From contig NC_092562.1 of NCBI RefSeq assembly GCF_037975245.1, positions 32,120,554-32,184,553 of the forward strand: a DNA stretch of 64,000 nucleotides. Direction: 5' to 3'. This document shows positions 12,201 to 24,200 of the stretch, piece by piece (the first letter of the stretch is position 1; each line of letters opens with the position of its first letter). Under the pieces are notes generated by a model. The model saw only the letters and a program-made list of their open reading frames with translations. It searched no databases and was not told the DNA's origin. Source of the DNA: Apostichopus japonicus. Lineage: Eukaryota > Echinodermata > Holothuroidea > Aspidochirotida > Stichopodidae. The translations under genes were made by a program, and so were the position numbers.

Positions 12201-15200
12201 ACTTGTGAATGAATATGAATATCGTCTTGAAAAAAAAACTATCGCGATAATAATAATTTTCGATCTATCGCCAACCCTAACCGCAACTAAAGCAGAAGTT
12301 GACCCTAGCGGTAGTCTATTTGCCAGAAGCCGGTTGAAACGTCGGCTGCCCGTTTGAAAACCCTCCCCAATGCCAGGATCGACTATAGCTACTGTAGTTA
12401 AAATTACATGACTGCGGCCAAGATCCACGATTTTGGCGCGGGTTTTACGTCTTCAACCAACTCCCTAGTTCAACCATATCAGTTTTTATAACAGAAAATT
12501 TAACTGCAGAAAATTCGCGCCCAAAAATATTTTGCTAAAATATATGGCTCAAATTGTCGCAGCTTGTTGCGCAGCAGTATACATAGCACTAACTGCAAGC
12601 TTACTTCTATGATTTTTTTCACAGAGACAGTCACAAGATGTACTGTGCTGATTTGATTGGATTCTAGTCCGCAACAAGTTGTTTGCAAATATATTTGCAT
12701 CTTTGGTATACTACTTGCACACAAAACTTGTTCTAGAACGGGGAATTCCTTATAACGTTACTTTTACTGTACAAGTAATGGGTAGCCTAACTTATATTAC
12801 GGCTGTACAAAAATCGTAACGTTAGGCTGTTATCACAATAACGAAACGCATGCATGGAAGTATATCGGTTTTCGTTTTCAAGTTACGCTCACCCTCGGCT
12901 AATTGGGTCACAGAAATAACCCTTGTAACTGGCATGTAGTGATCATTTAAAAACAAATAATATACAACGTGTCTACACGGTATTTTTTTTTAAACTAGTT
13001 TATACTCAAGTTGTACTTATACGTCTTTATACAAAACCTGTGCGCGAACGTAACAGAATGAATTTAAACACATTTGAACGAAGCCAAACGCTGCAGAAAG
13101 GTACTGCATGCAAACGAACGCAAACAGATGCCTCAGAACGGAGAAAATACTGGCAAAGAAAAGCTTAACTACTTAACAGAAGAGTTGCGGATGCAAACGA
13201 ACGCTTTCGAACGCTTCCGAACGGAAATAATGTTGCATTGTTCCCTTTGTTATGCATCACTTTTGTGTAACTAATCGGATTAAATTCTTCCCTTCTAGCG
13301 GTCCGTTAGGATGCGTTCAACATCGTTCCAGGGTGGATTTAGGCATGCGTTTGAACGAGTTCAAACTCAGCTGCACGCAAATGAACGTACAGATTTTGGA
13401 CGTGTTCCCTTACTGGTTCATGTCTTAAGCTAAGTGTGCTGTATAATAATGGACAGTGGATGTTACTGGTTCATGTCTTAAGCTAATTGTGCTGTATAAT
13501 AATGGACAGTGGATGTTACTGGTTCATGTCTTAAGCTAATTGTGCTGTATAATAATGGACAGTGGATGTTACTGGTTCATGTCTTAAGCTAAGTGTGCTG
13601 TATAATAATGGACAGTGGATGTTACTGGTTCATGTCTTAAGCTAAGTGTGCTGTATAATAATGGACAGTGGATGTTGCTGGTTCATGTCTTAAGCTAAGT
13701 GTGCTGTATAATAATGGACAGTGGATGTTACTGGTTCATGTCTTAAGCAAAGTGTGCTGTATAATAATGGACAGTGGATGTTACTGGTTCATGTCTTAAG
13801 CTAAGTGTGCTGTATAATAATGGACAGTGGATGTTACTGGTTCATGTCTTAAGCTAAGTGTGCTGTATAATAATGGACAGTGGATGTTACTGGTTCATGT
13901 CTTAAGCTAATTGTGCTGTATAATAATGGACAGCGGATGTTACTGGTTCATGTCTTAAGCTAATTGTGCTGTATAATAATGGACAGCGGATGTTACTGGT
14001 TCATGTATTAAGCTAGGACAGCGGATGTTACTGGTTCATGTCTTAAGCTATGTGTGCTGTATAATAATGGACAGTGGATGTTACTGGTTCATGTCTTAAG
14101 CTAAGTGTGCTGTATAATAATGGACAGTGGATGTTACTGGTTCATGTCTTAAGCTAAGTGTGCTGTATAATAATGGACAGCGGATGTTACTGGTTCATGT
14201 CATAAGCTAAGTGTGCTGTATAATAATGGACAGTGGATGTTACTGGTTCATGTCTTAAGCTAAGTGTGCTGTATAATAATGGACAGTGGATGTTACTGGT
14301 TCATGTCATAAGGTAAGTGTGCTGTATAATAATGGACAGTGGATGTTACTGGTTCATGTCATAAGCTAGGTGTGATGTATATTTATGACAAATGCTCTCA
14401 GGAGGATATAATTCAAGAAGAGTACAACACCTGATCTAGGGTGGTCTGACTGATAGAGTAATCTTCTATTCCTAGCTGACTTCTGTTTTCTTCCATGATT
14501 CCAAACAAACTTGATAATGTTGTATTTTGGGTTGGCAGTTGGTACTCAAGCATATTAAGGTGGATCTCACGCAAGTATGACATAGGAAAATTATGTCGGA
14601 TGAAATCCTGAATTGGTTCTAGAGTAACCAATGATGAGGCAGCTCTGATGGTTAATGTATAACCATCACCAAACCTGAAAACAAAGAAGAAACCAGTCAC
14701 ACATTGAATGACAACTGTAAACTTTTAAAGCTCTAGAGAGAGAGCAACGAAGTAATGATCAATAATATGTACAAAGTAAAAAGCTGCAGGAAATGATCCT
14801 TACTTGTTCTTGAGGTGTTGTATACTTCCAAGACATTTGAAACGGCCATTTACCATGATGGCAAGTCTGGTACACAAAGCTTCACATTCTTCCATGCTAG
14901 AAGAGAACAAGAAAACATTCAATGAGATACATCATTGATATAACCTATGTCCTTTATAACACAACTGTGGTAGGCCATACATCATTGAGATGACCTATCC
15001 CCGATGTTGCACAGCCCTGGTTAACCATACAGTAGTGAGATGACATATCCCCAATATTGCACAGCCCTGGTTAACCATACAGTAGTGAGATGACATATCC
15101 CCAATATTGTATAGCCCTGGTTAACCATACAGTAGTGAGATGACATATCCCCAATATTGCACAGCCCTGGTTAACCATACAGTAGTGAGATGACATATCC

Positions 15201-18200
15201 CCAATATTGCACAGCCCTGGTTAACCATTCAGTAGAGAGATGACATATCCCCAATATTGCACAGCCCTGGCTAACCATACAGTAGTGAGATGACATATCC
15301 CCAATATAGCACAGCCCTGGTTAACCATTCAGTAGAGAGATGACATATCCCCAATATTGCACAGCCCTGGTTAGCCATACAGTAGTGAGATGACATATCA
15401 GCAATATTGCACAGCCCTGGTTAACCATACAGTAGTGAGATGACATATCCCCAATATTGCACAGCCCTGGTTAACCATACAGAAGTGAGATGACATATCC
15501 CCAATATTGCACAGCCCTGGTTAACCATACAGTAGTGAGATTACATATCCCCAATATTGTACAGCCCTGGTTAACCATACAGTAGTGAGATGACATATCC
15601 CCAATATTGCACAGCCCTGGTTAGCCATACAGTAGAGAGTTCTCAGTGGTTGTATTCCAAAGTAGAATAACAATACTTTTTTATTGGATTATACTGAGTA
15701 AAATAAACTTCTGTGAACCAACGGTTGACTACAAACTCACCTATGAGTAGTTAGCACAACTGATCTTCCTTCCTTTACAATGTTGGTGATACAGTTCCAC
15801 AGAAACCTTCTAGATTTAGGATCCATTCCACTTGTTGGTTCATCCTGTCAAATAAAAAAACATTTGTTTCAGCTAGTTCCAACTGTAGGCTATTTGAATT
15901 CTTCTACTACAATGAAGCATAGAAAAGAAACCTTTTCAGGGGGTGTGTTCAGGATTTGGGCTTGTAACCCAATATATTATTATTCTTATGAAATTATGGT
16001 CTACAAAAACCACATTTGATCCTATTTGTGTGTAAATGTAACCTTTTGTATTGTTTCCTTAAAAAATGGACCCCCCCAGAAAGAACCCCCTTTTCGGGGA
16101 TTGCGTTCAGGATTTGGGCTTTTTTACCCAAGATATTCTTATTCCTTATGAAAGTCTGGTCTAGAAAAACCACATGAGATAAATCCTCCTTCCAGGTGAT
16201 ACCTAGCTCATTCATAGCCTGGTCTAACAGTATCATACCAGTAGAATATAACATATTACACATACTATATAACTAACAACAAACATATAACAAGAGCATC
16301 AATGACGCAGTACCTCAATACTGGAAGTTCTTATTTTGATTCCTAATTTCATATCTTTGCTCTGTGTCTACAATTATCAATATCAATCATGGTACAACAA
16401 ATATATAACTTGCATTTACGCTACTTTGCCACAAAGAGTCTCTGCAGGTTACACTTTATCCTGCGAGTGTTGCCTTTAGTGCTCATTGCCTGTTTGTCGA
16501 GAGAACGGCGTGGCAAGGTTTAGTAATGTCATAGAATATTTAAGAACTTGTTTTTTTATTTGGTATCTTGGGTCAGTCTCTGTTGGACTTTTTGGTCATA
16601 TAGTTTAAAGTCAATGACAACGGCCAAATTAGAAGAGGCGAACAACTCGACCATATTCTAGATGCCAGCCTTGAGAAAGCTAGGCCTATCGATCTACTGT
16701 ATGTTACTGTAGACTGCAGTGGTGACTACCATAAAAACTGTGTCCACTTCCAAGTATCAAAACAACCCACGTTTTTCCATCTCAATTTTGCTGACATGAA
16801 GATTTCATGGATTTATGACTTGGAAAAAATAATGTACAAGAAGATTACAAGTTTTTAATTGAAAGTGATAGGTGGCCTCCTCTTCCCCTAATAGCCACCT
16901 CAGTTCCTCTCCATTTAAGTATTTTCTTTTAATTCTTTGTATATTTGATGTCAAACATCACAGGTTCAAAAGAAAGCTAAACATACCTCTTATAACCTTA
17001 TACATCTTATATCCTTATAAATAAAACATAAACTTATACAATTTTTATAGTCTTAATATTTTTATAGTCTAAACATACTTCTTATAACCTTATACATCCT
17101 TATAAATAAAACATAACCTTATACAATTTTTATAAGTCTTAACTCTTATAAAAGTTGTGATGCTATGGCCGGCTCCTCTTTTATACGTACCCCAGTGAAA
17201 GTAAAATGTGATAGACTCTTATTTTTGTGTTTAATTTTTTTTGGGGGGGAGGGGGTTATAGAAATATACCAAACAATCTGTTAATTCATAGTGATGCTTC
17301 ATTCTAGAAATGCACAATATACACTCTATTCCAAATGAATAGTTGTTATATTATCCCATTAAAATTATGGAGTCACAGTTAATATATAAGTTGGAAACTA
17401 AACTTAATTAAAACACACTGTAAGGCAATCAAGCAAACTTACCCTGGCCCTTCCTCGGAAAAGCTGAACACCAGTGCAATGCTAATGTGGCTATTACTGA
17501 AGGCCTAATATATATATATTTTTTAAATGCACTAGGCCTAGGCAGCCTTCAGCAGTACAACAATGTGTATACATAATTTTAAAGAAATACATGACGGGCA
17601 ATCAAGGGCAATCAAACAAACTTATCATGGCCCTTGCTCTGAAAAGCTAACTGAACACCAGAACAATCCTTAAATGGATATTACTAAAACGAAGGCCTAA
17701 TATAAATTAAATGCACTACGTAGCATTCAGCAGTACACAATGTGTATATGTAATTAGCGTGCAATACACTACACGCCGCGTACCTAACAACAGTACAGAA
17801 AATTGGTCGCGAGGGTAGCCATTTTTGTATATCTAACATGTAGCTGCCATGAGTCATAGCCAATCTGCTACAAACCAGACTTGGAGGCGGGTCTTAATCA
17901 TCAAAAACGGACCTTTTTACTAAAAGTAGGGGCGGCAGCTCAGTGTTGTTTTAAGAAAGAAAAATCATTTAAATATCAAATAAAGCAAATAAAAGCCATG
18001 AAATGTCATAAACAGCTAGTAAAATTCTTATTCATACCTACCTGTAAACAACAAATGAAAGTTTAAAATGTTGATAAAATATATAATACATAGGGCCCTA
18101 TCTTAGACGATACCACTGTTGAAAGACAATTCTATTCTATTCTCTTTCATAATACATAAAACCGCAGATAACAAACCAATCCCTAAGAAGTAAAATGTCA

Positions 18201-21200
18201 CGTGCCCATAATAAACCATGGACATCGAATAATAATTAACAAATGAGCAGGGAAACGTGGGCAAAAGATCCCTACAAACAAATTTGGAGCGTGTGCAAAA
18301 AAGGCATGCTACAACTGTGTTTCAGCCCGATTTGGACATAAATCGGTGAAAAAGTCATAGAATGAGATACAATTCTGGAATAAAAAATAGTAACTTTTGT
18401 TGGCCTATATGATATATGCTTGCTCTGGAAATTCCAGAGAAAAAGAACTTTGTATGAAGACGCTGAAACTTTTTTAAGAGAAGAGAGAGTCCCACTTACT
18501 GTTACAATATCTCTATACATGTAATGTATTGAGATAATAAGTGATTTCAACTATGTACTTACCAAGAACACAACAGGTGGATTACCAACCAATGCAATAG
18601 CTGTAGATAGTTTTCGTTTGTTTCCACCACTGTATGTACCAGCTTTCTTGTCAGCATAATTCATTAAGCCAAGATGCTGAATTCCCCAGTCAGCCATCTA
18701 CAAGAAAACTATCAAATGTCAGCAGAGCCAGGACAGGACCATGTGAACAGGAGTTGGCAATTACATGTGAACTGCCTGAATACAAATGTGATAATATATA
18801 CGTGATAATGTACAATCTATATATTACCATTCTTTCTTGATTTTGTTTTGACAGACTAACTCACCCTGTCTAGATATTCTGATGGGACACCCCTCAGAGA
18901 TGCATAGAACTTCAAGTGCTCCCTCCCTGTAAGCAGGTCATCCAATGCATCAAACTGAGGGCAGTATCCGATGCTTTGGTTCACTTTCCTGATCTGATCA
19001 ATGATACTGTAGGTGTTAACAGTGGCATCCCCGCTGGTCACATGGGTATCACCTGTTAACATCTTAAAAGTTGTTGTTTTGCCTGCGCCATTGACTCCCA
19101 AGAAACCAAAACACTGTGGATGATTAAGCAATGACAGATAGAAATCTCCTTGAACAGATAAAGCATGAATTGCACAAAGACTTCCTTGCTACACCAGTGG
19201 AAGAAACCACTATGTTGATACCAAATACATGCCACAGAAAGTTCCTTTTTTGTTCAAATATGAGCTTATCTTTCTTGTTTCTTTGCAAGGTTCACAAATT
19301 TAAAATACTGCTGAAGAAAGTCATGTGAAACACTTAGATACCTAAAAAGCTCCTCTTTACATCCCCATCCCTGCCCATACAACAGCAAAAACTTACCTGA
19401 CCAGTAGGTATCCTTCCACAAACACACACAAAGCAAGCAATTTAACCCCTTCCCACACACACAACAACAGTACATACACACAACCAGTAATTTACCTCTC
19501 GCCTAGGTACCTCCCCACCCCCCCCCAAACACACAACAACAGTACATACACACAACCAGTAATTTACCTCTCCCCTAGGTACCTCCCCACCCCGCACACA
19601 CACAACAACAGTACATACACACAACCAGTAATTTACCTCTCCCCTAGGTACCTCCCCACCCCCCATACACACAACAACAGTACATACACACAACCAGTAA
19701 TTTACCTCTCCCCTAGGTACCTCCCCACCCCGCACACACACAACAACAGTACATACACACAACCAGTAATTTACCTCTCCCCTAGGTACCTCCCCACCCC
19801 CCCCACACACACAACAACAGTACATACACACAACCAGTAATTTACCTCTCGCCTAGGTACCTCCCCACCCCCCCCCACACACAACAACAGTACATACACA
19901 CAACCAGTAATTTACCTCTCCCCTAGGTACCTCCCCACCCCCCATACACACAACAGTACATACACACAACCAGTAATTTACCTCTCGCCTAGGTACCTCC
20001 CCACCCCCCCACACACAACAACAGTACATACACACAATCAGTAATTTACCTTTCCCCTAGGTACCTCCCCACCCCCCACACACACAACAGTACATACACA
20101 CAACCAGTAATTTACCTCTCCCCTAGGTACCTCCCCACCCCCCACACACACAACAACAGTACATACACACAACCAGTAATTTACCTCTCCCCTAGGTACC
20201 TCCCCACCCCCCACACACACAACAACAGTACATACACACAACCAGTAATTTACCTCTCCCCTAGGTACCTCCCCCCCCCACACACACACAACAACAGTAC
20301 ATACACACAACCAGTAATTTACCTCTCCCCTAGGTACCTCCCCACCCCCCATACACACAACAACAGAGCATACACACAACCAGTAATTTACCTCTCCCCT
20401 AGGTACCTCCCCACCCCCCATACACACAACAACAGTACATACACACAACCAGTAATTTACCTCTCCCCTAGGTACCTCCCCCCCCCACACACACACAACA
20501 ACAGTACATACACACAACCAGTAATTTACCTCTCCCCTAGGTACCTCCCCACCCCCCATACACACAACAACAGAGCATACACACAACCAGTAATTTACCT
20601 CTCCCCTAGGTACCTCCCCACCCCCCATACACACAACAACAGTACATACACACAACCAGTAATTTACCTCTCCCCTAGGTACCTCCCCACCCCCCATACA
20701 CACAACAACAGTACATACACACAACCAGTAATTTACCTCTCCCCTAGGTACCTCCCCCCCCCCCACACACACACAACAACAGTACATACACACAACCAGT
20801 AATTTACCTCTCCCCTAGGTATTCCGACACAAAGCCTGTCCACAGCCAGCAGTTGTTTCCTGCCTGATTGATAAACCTGTGGAGAAATAAATTAATGTAT
20901 TTAGCTATGCACTACAGTCACAGCAACCCTAATAACGTATTGCAAGACTGTAATTATTCCAATCTAATATCACATGACAAAACCCCAATTTTATTATCAC
21001 ATAATGAAACACAATCATCATCAGAACATCAGATCAGATCATCCGAACATCAGAAACAGCAATACATTATCACATGATCAAACTATCAGAAACAGCAATA
21101 CATTATCACATGATCAAACTATCAGAAACCGCAAAACATTATCACATGATCAAACTATCAGAAACCGCAATACATTATCACATGATCAAACTATCAGAAA

Positions 21201-24200
21201 CAGCAATACATTATCACATGATCAAACTATCAGAAACAGCAATACATTATCACATGATCAAACTATCAGAAACAGCAATACATTATCAAATGATCAAACT
21301 ATCAGAAACAGCAATACATTATCACATGATCAAACTATCAGAAACAGCAATACATTATCACATGATCAAACTATCAGAAACAGCAATACATTATCACATG
21401 ATCAAACTATCAGAAACAGCAATACATTATCACATGATCAAACTATCAGAAACCGCAATACATTATCACATGATCAAACTATCAGAAACCGCAATACATT
21501 ATCACATGATCAAACTATCAGAAACCCCAATACATTATCACATGATCAAACTATCAGAAACAGCAATACATTATCACATGATCAAACTATCAGAAACAGC
21601 AATACATTATCACATGATCAAACTATCAGAACAGCAATACATTATCACATGATCAAACTATCAGAAACAGCAATACATTATCACATGATCAAACTATCAG
21701 AAACAGCAATACATTATCACATGATCAAACTATCAGAAACAGCAATACATTATCACATGATCAAACTATCAGAAACCGCAATACATTATCACATGATCAA
21801 ACTATCAGAAACAGCAATACATTATCACATGATCAAACTATCAGAAACAGCAATACATTATCACATGATCAAACTATCAGAAACAGCAATACATTATCAC
21901 ATGATCAAACTATCAGAAACAGCAATACATTATCACATGATCAAACTATCAGAAACAGCAATACATTATCACATGATCAAACTATCAGAAACAGCAATAC
22001 ATGATCACATGATCAAACTATCAGAAACAGCAATACATTATCACATGATCAAACTATCAGAAACAGCAATACATTATCACATGATCAAACTATCAGAAAC
22101 CGCAATACATTATCACATGATCAAACTATCAGAAACCGCAATACATTATCACATGATCAAACTATCAGAAACCGCAATACATTATCACATGATCAAACTA
22201 TCAGAAACAGCAATACATTATCACATGATCAAACTATCAGAAACAGCAATACATTATCACATGATCAAACTATCAGAAACAGCAATACATTATCACATGA
22301 TCAAACTATCAGAAACCGCAATACATTATCACATGATCAAACTATCAGAAACAGCAATACATTATCACATGATCAAACTATCAGAAACAGCAATACATTA
22401 TCACATGATCAAACTATCAGAACAGCAATACATTATCACATGATCAAACTATCAGAAACAGCAATACATTATCACATGATCAAACTATCAGAAACAGCAA
22501 TACATTATCACATGATCAAACTATCAGAAACAGCAATACATTATCACATGATCAAACTATCAGAAACCGCAATACATTATCACATGATCAAACTATCAGA
22601 AACAGCAATACATTATCACATGATCAAACTATCAGAAACAGCAATACATTATCACATGATCAAACTATCAGAAACAGCAATACATTATCACATGATCAAA
22701 CTATCAGAAACAGCAATACATTATCACATGATCAAACTATCAGAAACAGCAATACATTATCACATGATCAAACTATCAGAAACAGCAATACATGATCACA
22801 TGATCAAACTATCAGAAACAGCAATACATTATCACATGATCAAACTATCAGAAACAGCAATACATTATCACATGATCAAACTATCAGAAACCGCAATACA
22901 TTATCACATGATCAAACTATCAGAAACCGCAATACATTATCACATGATCAAACTATCAGAAACCGCAATACATTATCACATGATCAAACTATCAGAAACA
23001 GCAATACATTATCACATGATCAAACTATCAGAAACAGCAATACATTATCACATGATCAAACTATCAGAAACAGCAATACATTATCACATGATCAAACTAT
23101 CAGAAACCGCAATACATTATCACATGATCAAACTATCAGAAACAGCAATACATTATCACATGATCAAACTATCAGAAACAGCAATACATTATCACATGAT
23201 CAAACTATCAGAAACAGCAATACATTATCACATGATCAAACTATCAGAAACAGCAATACATTATCACATGATCAAACTATCAGAAACTGCAATACATTAT
23301 CACATGATCAAACTATCAGAAACCGCAATACATTATCACATGATCAAACTATCAGAAACAGCAATACATTATCACATGATCAAACTATCAGAAACAGCAA
23401 TACATTATCACATGATCAAACTATCAGAACCCCCAACTGTTATCACAACCCCCAACTGTTATCACATGACTAAAATATCACAACCCCAATCTATTATCAC
23501 ATGACAGAACTATCAGAAACCCCCAACCTGTTATCACATGACTAAAATATCACAACCCCCAATCTGTTTTCACATGACAAAACTATCAGAACCTCCAAAC
23601 AATTTATGTCCTCTAGTGAGTCAAATTATTTCTATAGTGAAAAAAAAATCCGACTATTTCCACATGATGAGTCCAACAAGAGTATGATGAGTCCAATAGG
23701 AGTATGACAAGTCCAATGGGGGTATGATGAGGGTACAATGCATCCAACAAGGGGATGATGAGTCTAATGAGGGTACAATGAGTCCAATAAGGGGATGATG
23801 AGTCCAATGAGGATATGAGGCGTACAATAAGAGTATCATGAGTCAAATGAGGGTATGATGAGTCCAATGAGGGTACAATGAGTCTAATGAGGGTATGATG
23901 AGTCCAATGAGGATATGAGGAGTCCAATGAGAGTATGATGAGTCTAATGAGGGTTTGATGAGTCCAATGAGGGTACAATGAGTCCAATGAGGGTATGATG
24001 AGTCCAATGAGGATATGAGGAGTCCAATGAGAGTACGATGAGTCCAATGAGGATATGAGGCATACAATAAGAGTATGATGAGTCCAATGAGGGTATGATG
24101 AGTCCAATGAGGGTACAATGAGTCTAATGAGGGATGATGAGTCCAATGAGGATATGAGGAGTCCAATGAGAGTATGATGAGTCTAATGAGGGTATGATGA

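Larger units (their letters stand above)
10214..13409. mobile_element. 3.2-kb non-autonomous DNA transposon, Harbinger-like, inserted in the 53-bp array
   Basis: The ends are a 15-bp perfect inverted repeat, GGGAACACGTCCAAA at 10214-10228 and its complement at 13395-13409. TTA at 10211-10213 is duplicated at 13410-13412; removing the insert plus one TTA restores a normal repeat unit. A 3-bp TTA duplication with GGG-starting ends fits PIF/Harbinger. Both subterminal regions (10230-10330 and 13070-13390) are rich in CGTTCAAACG-type motifs. No transposase frame is visible. It contains the nested hAT-like element and the 19-bp repeat listed separately; the rest is unrecognised. Confidence 0.8.

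Noticed and set aside
12183-12428. Minus-strand open frame of 81 codons within the 3.2-kb element as a transposase remnant
   Set aside because: No DDE or DNA-binding motif recognisable.
17428-17470. Possible exon ending GGGCCAGG before GTAAGT on the minus strand in intron 17
   Set aside because: The duplicated copy at about 17600-17660 lacks the donor, no acceptor or frame fits, and exons 17 and 18 already join in phase.
20974-23504. Large plus-strand open frames of 489 and 354 codons ([12 protein letters not shown] repeats)
   Set aside because: They arise from a 36-bp noncoding repeat whose length is a multiple of three; they show no codon bias, fall in an intron of the opposite strand and have no family similarity.
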